64,000 bases of DNA from Psettodes erumei (GCA_016785225.1 JAFBJZ010000292.1:186001-250000); one strand, 5' to 3'; counted from the first letter of the stretch, positions 24,801 to 38,440 are shown. Numbers and translations are program-made. Notes: generated by a model not told the origin, from the sequence alone.

Positions 24801-26589
24801 AACGAAAACTAAAAATTTATATGTCATGCCTTGTCCATCCAGCAGTCCACAATCCAAAACTTGTCACCCTATCATGTAATCGTGTAACCATGCATTTGGC
24901 AAGCGGGTGAAACCCAGGGCTAAATTTTTCTGTAAATAATAGTGTGGCTGGTTCCATCAGCTGGCTGTAAGTCACAACAGTCTCATAGACTGTGTCATAC
25001 TGCAGTCTACAGGTGTGTCCTGACTGCAGGTGTCCCTCAGCTCTAAAATTGAATTTAATAGCATCATCTGAGAGCAGCACAGATTGAGACATATATGACA
25101 TATGACATAGCTGTGTGGGAGAGAATCTTTTTTTCTTTACATGATTGATGACAGCTTTGCAAGTGGTAAAGGTCTTTCGTCACTCTTGCTAAACTGTAAT
25201 GCACATTATAGCAAGGATGTATCAAACACTTTTCAAGTCTTGATGATAAAACATCAATGAAAATTGAGACTCAACCTCGTGCTCAAAACAAACACTGTGA
25301 CTTTTTGGCTTGTTTTGCCTATGGTATTTCTGTTTGAAAAAATGACTTAAGTGGTTGATCAATTGTAAGAATTGGTGTTGGCAAGGTTGATTCATTTGCT
25401 TGTATCATCACATTGATCTCACTGTAGAGTAGATGGTTAATGACTGTACCTCTTGACTGAGACATCAACATGAACCCCACCTACACCTGACTGAATGAAC
25501 ACACCTCTTGGAGGACTGATCAAAAAACAAGGAGGTTGTTCAGGGAGGAAACCATATTTCATCAGTTTCTCCTCATTTTGCTGAACATCCTCGTCCCTTT
25601 CACAGATGGTCTGTGGGTTCATGGACTATGCAATTAACAAATTCAATATTAAACCGAGACAAATCACAACATCTTTTCAAATTGTTCCACATAGTCAAAT
25701 TTTGACTTATAGCCAGAAGATTCCAAATGAAATTTAGTTGGTTGTTTGATCTGAGCCTAATAATATACAGATCCAACAGACATAGGACGTTAGGAGAAAG
25801 GAGTCTGTAGACATTAACCTGTGAGTAGATCCTTTCATACTTGTTGAGCTGTAACTGTGATATCTGGTTCATGATACATATAAATGTTTAGTTCTCTCAT
25901 TTTCCCTTGTCACGAGAGTCTGGAACTTTTCACAGGTTTCTGTTCATTCGTGCGAGATGACTGAAATGATGTTTGGAAGCCTGCTGCTCACTCTGCTGGC
26001 TATGAAGGTTGCACAAACCAGCTAATGTAGTGTGGTGTGAAAACATGGTGTTAAAATATGGCGTGTGTGTTGCACTGATTCGATTTGCATTGTGAATCAG
26101 GACAGGTGCGAAGCGACGATGTGATAAACACTCTGCACGTGAGCAAAATGAGACAACAAGCGCAGAGGGAAGGTGGTTGAGATAAGCATGTGTTTCAGAT
26201 TGTGCTGTCGCACGTATCTCACATTCCCCACATTGGAAACACAACAGCAAATCAACATAAGCTTCTCTGTCATATTACTGTCATGCTCCTTGTTGCGCAG
26301 TCACCTGCTCACTAAGTGTAGTTAATTTAACACGTTTTGTTTTTTTGTTTTCTTCAGCTTCCCTTTGATTTCTTGTCCCCAGGTTTGTTTTTTTTTTATA
26401 AAGTTCAGACTTCAGCAGTTGCGTAAAGCTCTGTCCTGCCAAACAGAATTCAGAAGGTCTTACTCAGCAGACATATTGGATTTTGCCAGCAGCTTAAAAT
26501 GCCAACAGGCTGACTCGATTTTTTTTTCTTGTTTTTTTTTCTAAGGGCGGAGGGAGGAGATCCCACTTTAATTTCAGACTTGGTATCTC

Positions 26590-26860
26590 GGCAAGTCATT
26601 CAGCCTAGTGCATAACATGGTTTCAGCCAGGCTTCAGGGAGAATCCTGCATGCTTCTGTGGCTTTCCAATAACCTCCCCGACACAAATTGAACATCTCAT
26701 TTGAATATTCATGATCGGGGAATGGAGAGGTAATATATCAGGTTAAATACTCAGTAGAAAAGCCTCCTTGCAGGAACATAATTTGTTTTCCTCCGGATTA
26801 TATCCAACAGTTTTATCTCTGAGGTTCGAAGGCATTGTAAATGTGGAGATAAATTTCAAA
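26590..26860. other. Candidate conserved non-coding element
   Basis: A clean, repeat-free block including ACATCTCATTTGAATATTCA near 26692, followed by TGATCGGGGAATGG and a long A/T-rich part (26790-26860). The texture is typical of vertebrate conserved non-coding elements. This is a judgement from appearance, with no alignment. Confidence 0.3.
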
Positions 26861-27699
26861 ACGTAGCAGAAGGAAAACTGAGTTGAGGTTTTGTATTATT
26901 ACTTTCTTTTTAATAAAGTTTTCAAACTTGCAGTAGTTCCAATGGCCACCTGTAAAGTTGATATACAGATCTGTGGTGAGGACCACAACACACTCACACA
27001 TGTGCATGCATGTAAACACATGCATTATTTATTGCAGGATTTCAGTGATGAGAAAGTGTCTTTGACACTTTATAGAAACAGGAAGAAGAAGCATCCAGCG
27101 AGCTCTGGATCTGATCCCTCATCGTGACCCACAACTGACAGTGAGCTCCTGGTTGGACCCCAGGGTGGAGATTGTTTGGAGCATCTTGCTGGCTACTTCT
27201 GCTTTCCGTCAGTGATGGTGTGTCATTTGTTTAATGCTCTCGTTGGCTCTGTTAGCTGTATGTCAACGTTCAGACGCCTGCAGCAGCTAATGCTTTTACA
27301 ACAAAGCTATCATAGTTCACGGCTCTTCTGTTAGACATCTATACACAACACCACAGCAACTTTATGTTAATTTTTTTCAGTACCAATGTATTGCAGCGTT
27401 CGTTGGACGCAACTTCAGTTAAATCATCAACATGGCACAGTGGTGTTTCATTTTTTGAGACAATCATCTTTTCAATTTCAGTGTAAAATGGATTCATGAT
27501 TCAGTTCGGACCTGCCATCTGTGACATCACACATGTTACATGTGTGTTTATGATAAATTGCTTTCTGTGGCCCGTTGTTGCACCATCAATACTACTTTTG
27601 ACAGTTCAATAAAAACAACTGCTGTATCTGCACCACAAAGTGCACCACATCGCAGAACGTCCTCTCAAAAGAAGTGCCATTTGAGTGAAAAATGAATTT

Positions 27700-28130
27700 C
27701 ACGCGTGAAGCCAGATATGTGGGACCAACTGTGGCACCACGTGCAACTCCTGTGCACTGCTGATAACAAAGACAGCGGCATGGCAGAAGGAAAGCTGAAA
27801 GCTTTGCCTCTGTTGTTATGAAGAATATGTGATGACTTTGACCTTTAGGAGGAGTCGAGCAGTTAGAAATCAGCGGCCTTAAGAGGCCACTCCATAACCA
27901 TCACCCAGTGAGTTTATTAACACTGTCAAAGCTCTTGCAGTGATTGCATAGAGAAAGCATTACTTATTTTTCTTAGTGGCATAATTAAGGATTATTTCTG
28001 AATGCTTGTTGCTGTGCCTGCAGTTGTCGCAGTGAAGGGAAAAGCAGCCAGACTTTTGGGGCTTGAAAGGAAATGAGCTCAGCCTCTCTGCTGGATGTTT
28101 TCCCAAAATGAGCAGGTAGCTGGGTGTCTT
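27700..28130. other. Candidate conserved non-coding element
   Basis: Repeat-free sequence with an A/T-rich centre around GGCATAATTAAGGATTATTT (near 27979), which holds TAAT and GGATTA homeodomain-like cores, flanked by balanced DNA. It has no coding support. Confidence 0.27.
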
Positions 28131-30969
28131 AACTCAATTCACAGTTTTGGTCCATTTTCCAGTAGGAATGGGCTGTGTCCAGACTATTAACGTTTGGATG
28201 CCCACTGTTATTTGTAATAGTGAGACACGTTTTAATAGAATGGTTTGTAGTATTTTTTATCAGATCCTTCTATTGTAACTGTTTGCTGTGATTAGCTGAA
28301 GCGTTTGCAGCTTTGGTGCAGAGGCCCGAGTCATCTCAATGTCAGAAAGTGCAAGTCTTTTATGTTCTTAAGAGCAGAATGAAGGTTTTGGCCCGAGCCT
28401 CAACCCCTGGCCACGGGCGCCTGTTCCTCTCTCTGCCTCTGTCCACCCCCCCCCCCCTTATGCTGTGAGGCCCAGCGCTCACAGCCAGCTGTTCCACTTC
28501 AGAGACAATTAAAACAAGCTGTTCTTTGCTACCGCTGTAGCTGTTATTTCACTGCCATATCAGTTTTAACCCTAAGCACCCAACCGAAGCAGCCCAGTGA
28601 TCAGTTTCCTGGAGCAGTGAATTTACTGATGTAACACTAAATTAACTAAGCTGCACTTTTAACCTGACCCAAACTAATCTGATTCTCCCTTTACGACTGT
28701 TCCTCCCTCCCCCGTCTGCTTTGTTTTTCTTTGTTTTTCACCTTCTGTCCAACTATTGATTATTATTTTTCATTCCTGTGACATGGCAGCTCTCGCACAG
28801 CCAAGATGGTTGGACATCATGCAAGCTCAGAAGGTCACTGAAAGTTCTCAGTGTGAAACAAACAAGCAAACGCCGAATCATGACCTTAAGTGCAAAAAAA
28901 ACCTTAAGTGGTACTGTTGTCGCCAGTTTTAAATGTCATAGGCTGTCTGTGGTCAGCATGAGAGACTGTGATGACCTTTGCAAAAAGCTCATGTAGGGAT
29001 TACAGGAATGATGCTGCAGGCATTTCTTAAATACAGTACATGCTATTAGCAAACCTGCTGGATGCAGGATTACCCAGAGTACAGTATTAAAAAATGCTGG
29101 AAAACCCGTCCAAGGAGAAGCAGTGCTGGAAGTTTAATTTTAATTTTACTTTGTTTTCATTTCAATGCACAGGAATGATAAAGCCACTTCTTTGCTTTCA
29201 GAGAGAGACAAATCATATATTGGTAAAGGTCCTTTAAATCAGAAAAGCAGGCAAAAAGACATTATTGCAGGTATTTCAGGTTCAACAACAAATACAAGAC
29301 AACAAATGCTACACCATCTTTGCTGTAGTTGCAAGTAAGGTGATATATGTAAGCATATGTCTGGATTTGTTTTAAAGAAAAACTACTTACTTAGTACATA
29401 ATGGTGGTCACAGTATTGAAATCTAAAATTAGCTGCGTTGCTGCTCTTTGTGCTGCCTTTTAAATATATCAAGGGCTTTATAGCAGTTTTCCAGCTTCTG
29501 CACCTTTTTAAACACTAAAGTATCAATAGACTTTGGATCAGACTCTGTTTGAATAAGAAATAAATCTCTGCTGTAAAAGCACTGCACCCTCCACCTTTAG
29601 ACAGAACACATGTTTACCTGAATGCCACTATGTCCAGTCCACAGGGCTTTGGATGTGCAGTTAATGGTGGCTCCATTTGTATATACTGGAAGGACTAATT
29701 AGAGACCAACTGTAGTCACACCTGGAAGCAGCAGTGACTACTGAGCTAACTACTGCCATCACTGCCACCTTCCCCACTTATGCCTGAGCTTCTAATTATT
29801 ATCACAATTTCTCTATTACCCACTGTGAGCCTTGTGACAGGCAGAGTGGGGAACTGGAAATAAAAATAGTGTATCAAGTTGATGGAGAAAGTGGAGAGAG
29901 GTCAAATGCAAGTGGGGGAGGAGAAGAGGGCTGAGGAAGCAAAAACTCCTCGCCTCTGATCAGAAATCAAAAGTCACCAGTGGTGTTTGCAAATGTAACA
30001 CAAGCCACATACCTCAAACAAGTTATGTTTTCATATTGTTAGTCATCAGACCAAATCTGAATCACAGAGAAAGCACTTCAGTTACAAACACGCACATATG
30101 TCCAGAGGACTGTTGACCTCATCCTCGTTACCTTTTTGACCCTCCTTTAACGCCTCTCTGGTCGTTGTAAAGTTTTACACACTGTGGTCCTTTTTGGGTG
30201 CATTTGTAATTTTCCACTATAAAGAAAAAAAGCGCAGCAGATTTTTCTTCTGCATGTCTCTTACTTTACCGAGTGTTGCTTAATGGAAATCCCATTGAAT
30301 CAAACACTCACATTATGCTGTATATGAGGCCAAATATAAGGCACAGATGCTACTGTAAAATGTGTTGCTGCTGCTCTGCCTGGTGCGATCCAGAGTGATG
30401 TTACCAAATTTTATACAGAAGAAAACCTTGACACTTTTGAATGGACTGCTGGTTATATAAAACTAATGTAACATGTGGTTAACCATTGACAAAATCCACC
30501 TTTTCTTTCTAGAGTTCACATTTCTTCTGTTTGTGATGGGGATGAAGGCCATAATGAGCTACATTTAAATATGGGCAGTGTTTCCAGCTGCTTAAGAGTT
30601 TTGGGTGCTGAATACTAGATGTGGAAACATGTGTGAACTGAGCTGGCATCAGTCCCCACTCCTTCCCAAAATCCAAAACATAACTATTAATGGAGACGCT
30701 GCAGTGTTGGCTGCGGGTGGATGGCAACTTTTACGTACTTTTTTCCATCATAAGTCAGACATTTGTGTGATGTTCGTGCCACTTGGCTGTTTTTTAAAAG
30801 GTGTCTCTTTAAATAACTGAACTGAACACCTATCATTGAAAGAATGCATGACAGACTCATAGCCTGTGGTTCCACAATTTTTTGCTTTGGCCGGCAGTTA
30901 CTGTATTTGCCCAGTTTTCATCCACTGAGCTGAAAACATAGTTGAAACCTGCAGTCTAATATGAGGAGG

Positions 30970-30988
30970 CACACATACAAACACACAC

Positions 30989-31027
<39 letters not shown>

Positions 31028-31044
31028 CTCTCTCTCTCTCTCTC
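30970..31044. repeat. (CA)n(CT)n compound microsatellite
   Basis: An imperfect-then-perfect AC run passes directly into a CT run at about 31024 and ends at 31044. It is the longest dinucleotide repeat in the window. The 108-residue frame starting at 30961 is a His/Thr/Leu/Ser translation of this repeat and is not a gene. Confidence 0.97.
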
Positions 31045-31812
31045 AAAGTGAATATCACCTCAAGGTGTGGTCGTACATGTTTCTTTGTCTCCTCATGTCA
31101 GAAACGATGGAAGATCTCTACTATTAATGTGTTCTTATGGAGGCCACATAGACACACAGATGACATTCTGCTTTTAAGCAGTGTAGACACACTGCCATTC
31201 AAAAGCCTGAGGCAGAAAAACATTTTTCCCAGTGCACTCAACAATATGAAACAACCTTATTCTGGAGTTGCTTTCAAAAACACTTGAGAAGCAGGCGGGT
31301 GACATGGTTTTTTTCTATCAGGATTCATCACTGATGGATGGTTACAGACCTAGTTCGAGGTTGACAAAACGCTCAGATGTCCTGTGTATCTGATATCAAT
31401 CAATTTGCTTCTTTTCTAAGGCTATGTCCTATATTGTGAATCTGAACATTGGTGGAGAGGAGCTAATGTTTTTCTCCCCTTGCTCAATTCTCATGTTTAG
31501 CTACAGTTACCCATCGCTGGACAAACGTTGCCATCAGCAGCACATCAGCTTTATCCAAGTAACATATCTTGCTGAAACTTAGGGTAGTGTCTGTGTCAAT
31601 GACTGACAAAGAAAGAAAGAAAGAAAGGAAGAGGTATTAGTTTGCAAAATGACTCAATGATAAGAGGACTGTGTGTTGTTGCATTTCAGCAAACCCACTT
31701 GAGTAGTTCTACAGGGTAGAATTTATTATCTTTCTCTCCAGATGCAATATTTAGTATACAGGGTAGTGGTACAATAAGAAAAATATAATTAAGAACAGTA
31801 CAAAGACAGTCG
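31045..31812. other. Non-coding spacer
   Basis: Unique-looking DNA with a (GAAA)n run at 31607-31629. Nothing else is recognisable. Confidence 0.5.
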
Positions 31813-32488
31813 GTATGTTTACATGCACACTAACAGATATTATTATTATGAATATGACAACTTAAGGAATTTGAGGGCAACTTTTACAGGTCATGTAAAC
31901 AGAACTTTCCATTTAGATATTCTAAATTTGTCATCTTACTATTAAGACATGTGGGATATGGTGGTGATATTCCAGTTTTAGGAGAATTCATTGGACATGT
32001 ATATTGATTAAGTGTCTTAATTAGATTTTTTAAGACAGTTTGCAGCGTTTTTTTGCCCAGTCCAGCTCTGTGGGTCACACGCTAACCAACAAGAGTTGGG
32101 TTTGCAAAGACTGGGGGTAGAGACACATGCCCAAATGAGAAATTCCACATTTCTGGACGGAAGGACACCGAAGGTCGGACAATGGTCAGATATAAGTGCT
32201 GACCATCTACAGGGTTTTGGATATGTGCAAATATCGCAATGCCAAGATTTCAATAAGCTGGTTGAATGAATGAGAGAGGAGAGGCTTTGTTCACATGAAG
32301 GAGCGAGTCTGCCACCAGTTGAAATCTTTTTTGACACAACAAAAACAAAAATGGCACAAACAGATGCATGTAAATGGGAATATCAGCAGAATATTCATAT
32401 TCATTCACCATGCAAGCAGTTTAGTCGGAATATTGTCATTTTGCAGTAAAGCCAAAAAATCTGAATATTGTGTACATGTAAACGTTGT
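31813..32488. mobile_element. Non-autonomous DNA transposon with TTTACATG termini
   Basis: The left end reads GTATGTTTACATGCACACTA. The right end, read on the opposite strand, is CAACGTTTACATGTACACAA followed by TATTC. The two form imperfect terminal inverted repeats about 675 bases apart. Related subterminal AATATTC/GAATATT motifs occur inside, for example near 32380-32400 and 32433. The interior has no transposase-like frame. Elements with such ends are common in fish, but I cannot fix the superfamily (hAT or PIF/Harbinger are options), and no clear target duplication was seen. Boundaries are good to about 5 bases. Confidence 0.6.
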
Positions 32489-34109
32489 TAACACAACTGC
32501 AAGATGTATTGATTTGGTTGATCTTCAGTGAAAAGATCTTGCTGGTTTGCATCACACTAAATACAGGGAATTTTACAGTTTTTATTTTGATCAATAATTT
32601 AGGTTTATCAGTAATTCTACATTGGGGCCTTTTGCATTTGGAGCAAATCTTTTAAAAATTAGTAAGTACAGTTCATCTTATTATGTATGTGTGTCAGATT
32701 CTGTGCAACATTTCATTTTAAGCTACACATAATGAACATTAATTACGCGTCTGTGATTTACCATATACTGTATGTATGTATACATGACCTGAGTATGTGT
32801 TCATTGCTTCACTCAGCTCAGCTCACTAACCCCCAAAAGACCTGATTCAGTGGTGAAGGGGAAATGAGGGCTCTGCTTTCCTAAGCTGATGACAGTGAAA
32901 AACTGTCAGCCGGCAATACAGACAGACAAACAGCCGGACTGGATGAAAGACAGACAGGAGGAGAAACTGAGTGGATGCGCAGGAAGACAGTGAGAACCTG
33001 TAGTCAGGCAGACACGCAGATAAACAGACAGGCAGACGACCAGACAGCCAAGTGGAAACACGCCGGTGGTCTCAGCCTGTGCCGCCAAATGACCGTGTAA
33101 CTCAGACGGAAAATAAGTAGGGGGAGGCGAAAGAGAAACATTGCCACAGTCGTCCACAAACTCTTGCGGCCCACTTCTCTGGCTTGGCCTCCATCTCAGT
33201 TACCCTGTCCTTTATCTTCTCCTCTGATTTTTCTGCTTTTTTCATATTCCCTCCACTCTTGAGTGGAACCCTTCTGTCTCATGTTCCTCCTCTCGCCTCT
33301 TGCCTGCTCGTCATTGTTGCGACCTCCATGGCCTCAATATGCACCCTTTTACCACTCTCTCACATTCACCTCTCAGTATTTTCTCTCTTTTTTCCTCCCC
33401 ACCTGTCTGGACTGGTGGCCAGGCAGAAGAGGGGGGGCTTGGTCACTTGTGAGGTGTGATTGTGTGATAATGAAGCCAGGTAAACAGAATAGGGGAGATC
33501 TGAGCTGGCCACAGCCACAGTCCATATATTCTTACAGCTGACGGCACCCAGAACTGTGATGAAGCATCACTACCCTGCCAGAGTTTTTTTTGGCTTCTGT
33601 AATGCCTTCTCATTAGTGGCCATATTAGTGTAGCTAATAGAATCTCAACCTCAAATATGGTTGCTATTTTCCTGTCGCGATGTTGTACATATTTACGTGA
33701 TTACCGGTGTGTGTGTGTGGAAAACAATTGAGGTGTGATGCGGAAATACAACCAAGAAGGTTGTAGATGCACTTGTGAGCATCCAATTATTCGCAGCAAT
33801 CACCCATGCAGTATGAAATAAAGACATCAGAGCTGACAGACACAAAATGACCCTTCCCAACTGTAATTTTGAGCTGAGGCAAAGCTATTATTACCGTTTG
33901 ATTGACCGTGGTATGTGCATGATATCCGTAGCAGTTTGGAATCTGTAGCTGAATATGTCAAGTGCTGGTTTTTGAATAGCTGTGCTGCACCCAGCCTTTC
34001 TCCCACCATGCCCTGCATGATGGCACACTTGTTGAGGTGGGAAATTGAATGATGCGTGCATGCTTATGTGCGTGCAGTAGGCAGGGTAGATCTTACTAAC
34101 GAGACCACC

Positions 34110-34142
<33 letters not shown>

Positions 34143-35647
34143 AATTTCCCACCAAATTGAGTGGTTTGGAATACATGCAAATCACGCCATAACTTCTCCC
34201 TTGTGGAAAAAGAGAGTGCTGCTCCTGCTGGCAGACACAAGGCTACTCTGTCTTTCTCTCACACTCTCGCTGGGCGGAAATTCTCCAACTTCCAGTCCGC
34301 CGCACTTTGTGCTCCCAGCTCAGGCCCTGCTCCCTCTTACTACCACTCCAAGCACAGTGAGCCTCCCTCAGTGGCTTCAGTCATCTGGCCAACGCATCCT
34401 CTCTTCCTGCACAGTAGCCGGACTGTAGACTTTTGCTTCCAGTGGTTTTTTTTTTCCAGTCTGAGGTCATCACTTCAACTTGAACTCCTGTTCGTTGCAG
34501 AGCGTACTGTTTGTTTAGCCAATGTAATATAAAAAACAAAGGGTAGGAGCATGATGAGGTTACTCACGAACAGACAGGCATGTAGAACCAAAGAGAGCCT
34601 GACTAAATGCAAAGAAGTGCAAAAAGACAGGCTGACTGAGAGGAAGACACCCAGACAAAAACTCAGAAGTTCAAATGCACACTCTTGGGGGACACCTGGC
34701 AGGAAATGGGTGGATCCAAGCTGCTGTTAGGCTGTAGTCTGATGGCTTTTCTATGTGTATAGCTGCTCTTGGTTACTGGGGCCCCACAGGGAAATTGGCC
34801 TCATTTCCTTGGCTCCTTCCTCCTCCATCACAGACACCAGGGTGTGATGCTGTATGATGCTATTTAGAGGCATGTCGTTAGTTGGAACAGCCAGGAAACA
34901 GAGGAGTGGTCAAATTAATTTGTCGCAAAGTGGACTGAGAGTGAATGATGAGGATATTACTATGTCGTTTATTTTAAAATTAGACTGGCTAATGTTATCT
35001 CATTTTACCATACACCACACGTGACCTTCTAACCCTGTCGTTTACTCAGCATGATGTCACTTTTCATCACTCTGCATGTGAGGTTAAACAAATCTTTCAT
35101 AAACAAAGAAGAAGAGTTTGGACTGGCTGATCACACACTGTGGGTTGTAGTGTGTGGATTGCATCTAATTGAAGAAATGTTCTTATGTTCCTTTAAAAGC
35201 CACATGCTTCAAAATTCTGCTCTGTAGTCCAGACCAGGTAAAAGAGATGAGCCATCAGCCCTAAGGAATGACTATGACTATGACTATGAGCAATCCTCAA
35301 TGTTGGGAACTGGTGAAAACAGACAGAAATGACCGCTTCCCTCCTTGGTCACAGTGTAGCGTTTTCTGCCTGCTCATGACTCATTAACCATTTAACTTGG
35401 ATTGGGCTCAAAGTAGAACCTTTCATTTCACAGCTCTGTTTGTTGGGTTTTCAGCAAATAACTGTGGCATCTTTCATACCATTTACTGATCCCAACACAG
35501 GCTCAGAGGTTTAAGAAGTCAGCTAGTCTTCTTCTTGTTGCAGATAAGGCATGGCTGATAGTGACAGATTGGATACACAGGACGCTCTCACTCATGTAAA
35601 GACACTGCAGTATCTCTGACATAGCTTTATATGCTACAGTCCAAGAA
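32489..35647. other. Non-coding tract, no gene seen
   Basis: This tract has a CAGACAG-rich degenerate repeat at about 32918-33050, a CT-rich stretch (33190-33410), an (AC)15 run at 34112-34141 and a perfect short tandem (GACTAT)3 near 35270-35287. A block at about 33590-33660 (CTTCTCATTAGTGGCCATAT and following) looks less repetitive and may be conserved. The frame at 34161-34532 has no domain. Confidence 0.5.
34112..34141. repeat. (AC)15 microsatellite
   Basis: A perfect AC run of 30 bases, directly visible. Confidence 0.97.
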
Positions 35648-35829
35648 TAATCCAATCCAATCCATTTTTTTGTATTGCACTAATTTACAAAAAAAGATCT
35701 TGCACAGAGATAATCACAATGTTAGGGAGAGAAACTCAACGGTTCCCATAATGAGCATGCACTTAGGGACAAAGGAGAGGAAAAACTTCCTTTTAACAGG
35801 CGGGGAGAACCAGACTCAGAGTGGGGCTA
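35648..35829 (+). repeat. Dispersed teleost repeat, copy 2 (diverged)
   Basis: Shares with copies at 15.2 and 44.0 kb the string TCAACGGTTCCCATAATGAG, then CATGCACTTAGG, GAGGAAAAACTTCCTTTTAA, CAGGCGGGGAGAACCAGACT and CAGAGTGGGG. It is more diverged at the 5' side, where the CAGGTCTAGAC motif is missing. The DNA just downstream (35885-35965, including GAAGAACTTTGTATGTGAGG) resembles another common fish repeat segment. Confidence 0.6.
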
Positions 35830-36479
35830 TGTTAAGTAAACCTGCATTTTGAGAATGCAGTGGTCAATTGGTATAATAGGGAACCTGAGATATGATGGTG
35901 CCTGGCCATTGAAGAACTTTGTATGTGAGGATTTCAAATTCTGTTTTTACAGACTTATTGTGTACCTTCATATTGGAAGAGTAAGGACATTGTTTTTGAT
36001 ATTCACATGAAATTCAATAAACCATGGGTAAGCCAGCTTTCATAACAAACATACTTGTGTGACATTACACAGAGCAAAGTGTTATTGTCATTGAAGAATG
36101 CAGTAGCCCCCTCATTAAAAGCTACACAAGCCATATTGGTGCACATTGGCCTCATTTTCCATCAGGTTTCAGGCCAGAGTTGAACTGAACTGACCACAAA
36201 TTATGCTGACCTAATGGGTCCGGTGGGTTTCTGGCATGGACAGGAGGCCAAGGTTAGGACAGGCCTGATTTCATTGTCGAGAGCAGTGGAGTAGAATTAC
36301 CAGCTGAAGCTGAATCAGAACCTCCTGGGACTTCGGTTCAAAAGAAAAACCTCAAGCACTGCGATTGTTTGAATTCCGATGGAGTCGGTAGCAGTTTGGT
36401 GAGTTGCTTAGTTGGATATTTGGTTTGCATGATACTCCTCATCCTGCGCTCTACCTTACACAAATTTAGGTGTACTCGT

Positions 36480-36760
36480 TTCATTTTGTCTGAAAGGCAG
36501 TTAACTGCAGCCCAAACTAAGAAAAAGCTTAATGTGATGTATTAATGAATATCAGTGAGTTTCACCAGCACATAATAATGGAACTTACTGACCCACTGTA
36601 TTTTAATGAAAGTTACGAGTCTCTGCATTATGATTTCCATACAGAATTGACATAAAGTAAAAGCACTGGCTTCCCAGCAGGCAGGAACAAAGCAATCATG
36701 AGGCTAAATAACCATGTAACAATAACGCTTTTTATTTCTGACAGTTTAATGCTCAGTGGC
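36480..36760. other. Candidate conserved non-coding element
   Basis: A/T-rich unique sequence with several sharp transcription-factor-like cores: TTAATGAATATC near 36543, AACAAAGCAATCATGAGG near 36688 (a SOX-like ACAAAG) and CCATGTAACAATAACG near 36712. No simple repeats or stable open frames. Confidence 0.3.
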
Positions 36761-36939
36761 TCATTTCCTTTCTTTTCCTTCCTTTCCTTTCTTCTTATAT
36801 AATCCCATTCTTCAGTTAATTTATTCTCATAATATTGTTAATTCAGCATCAGATTTTTCAAAAGTTTTTTTGGATTAAGGGAGGAACAACGAACAGGAGT
36901 TACAGCACTCTTTCCCTTGCGATCGGGGCTCAAGGTGTC

Positions 36940-37760
36940 AGCTCACTTGCTTTGACTTCTTTCACTAACTGCTTTAAAGAAAGTGTCCAGATACCATTGG
37001 AGCGTTGAGCCTGATAAACAGAGAGACTGGCCAAGTGCACTAACCCATCACCTGATACATATTTAACAGCATTGCCCTGCTATTCTGCCTCAAGCAATTT
37101 AATGCATTGCAGAAGCAGCTTACAGGTTTGAGACAGCTTTGCGGTGATATTGACTTCACTTAATATCACATGACTTATCTTTACTGTTTGCAAGATCTAA
37201 AACATGACATACAAGCATACAGCAATAAATATCATCTCTTCATTCCCTCCACAGTAACAGCTAATGCCTGCGGTGTTTGGGTGCCTCCATATACAGTTAA
37301 TTTCCATATCTGTGCAATATACAAGAAGGCACATAAATATCTCCTGACTGACAGATCTGCACATTCAGTATGATTGATACTGTGAGGGAGAGACAGCTGT
37401 CTCAGAGCCTGTTGGCTGCATTGACATCCTGTATTTTTTCATGCTGTATTGCTGCGATTAAAAAAAGCATGAGCATGAGCTCTTTTGCCCTCAAGTGAGT
37501 AGCACATTAATTGTTTGACTATGCATTTTCTGTTATGTAATTACCTTGTCATTATTATGCGATTTTCCCTTTGGGAGCCACACATTACTTGTGCAGCGAG
37601 TATGCAATGAATTGGTGATGGCTTTTGTCTCTTTTTTAGGGTAAGCAGGCAGCAGCACTGAATAGACATTGCACACTATAATAGGTAACAAGTGGCCTGC
37701 TGTGATGTCAGGCACATTAGCTGTCAAATAAAACAGCAGCACTTCCACAAACTAAAGTTT
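36940..37760. other. Candidate conserved non-coding element (long)
   Basis: About 800 bases with no repeat. A/T-rich, motif-dense passages include CACATTAATTGTTTGACTAT near 37502 and ATGTAATTACCTTGTCATTA near 37535, which carry TAAT/ATTA cores. The frames at 37170-37373 and 37533-37748 are open but domain-free. By eye, this is one of the two best conserved-element candidates in the window. Confidence 0.35.
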
Positions 37761-38440
37761 GCTGATGCACTGGAAGAAATCTGGGCAATGTGTAGTGGGC
37801 TGTCACTTTTTATTTGAAATTTGAACTACAGTTTGAATGTGGAAAAAAATGAGATTTGAAGTGATCTGTTTGAATTTGAATCTGAAAATATGTAAGCACG
37901 ACAGGATGTGTCTTAATCCCAAGTGGGGACCCTCCCTAAAAAGCGCTGTCCATTTGATTTAAGTCAGGCCCTGTTGCCCTCAGTAAACTTGGCTACTGTC
38001 ATAGTCTTTTCTTAATGCAAAATGAAAAATTACAGAGCTGTTCTGAACAGATAATTATGACATCAAGCAATGTAAGAAGTAAGTTGAGGAAGCATTTTGG
38101 ATTTCACAGCACAGATGGGAAATTTGTGCATGGAGGCAAGACTGTTTGCCGGCTTTGTAAAAATGGACTGCACTGCTTACATTAGTTTGTTTCAGTATGT
38201 TTGCTTGTCATTCAAGTGAATTAATTTACAGCATCACATAAATTGTATATCATTTTTAAGAACACAGAAGACATTTAAAAACATATATACTCTACATATC
38301 AGTTCAAATTCATTCAAACTTGAGAAAGTGCCTGCCTTCATTCTGATGAGGAGAGTTATGTAGTTAATGCTACAATACTCAGGCAGCTCTGCGTGTCCTG
38401 TTTCCTATTAGAGGTTCCCGAAAAGGTTGTAATTGTAATT

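Larger units (their letters stand above)
24801..30969. other. Non-coding tract with several candidate regulatory blocks
   Basis: No gene or well-preserved transposon is seen. The tract carries poly-T runs near 26388 and 26519-26540 and a poly-C run at about 28446-28457. Two stretches (26590-26860 and 27700-28130) are listed separately as possible conserved elements. Open frames are all short and domain-free. Confidence 0.5.
35830..38440. other. Non-coding tract with dense candidate conserved DNA
   Basis: Contains the repeat-like segment at 35885-35965, a CTTT-rich patch at about 36765-36795 and two long clean blocks listed separately (36480-36760 and 36940-37760). No coding support. Confidence 0.5.

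Noticed and set aside
26330..26400. Pyrimidine-rich AG sites that could be splice acceptors
   Set aside because: No open frame of exon character follows and no donor site is paired with them; poly-T runs are common here.
30961..31287. Frame starting with a long His-Thr run
   Set aside because: It comes directly from the (CA)n(CT)n microsatellite.
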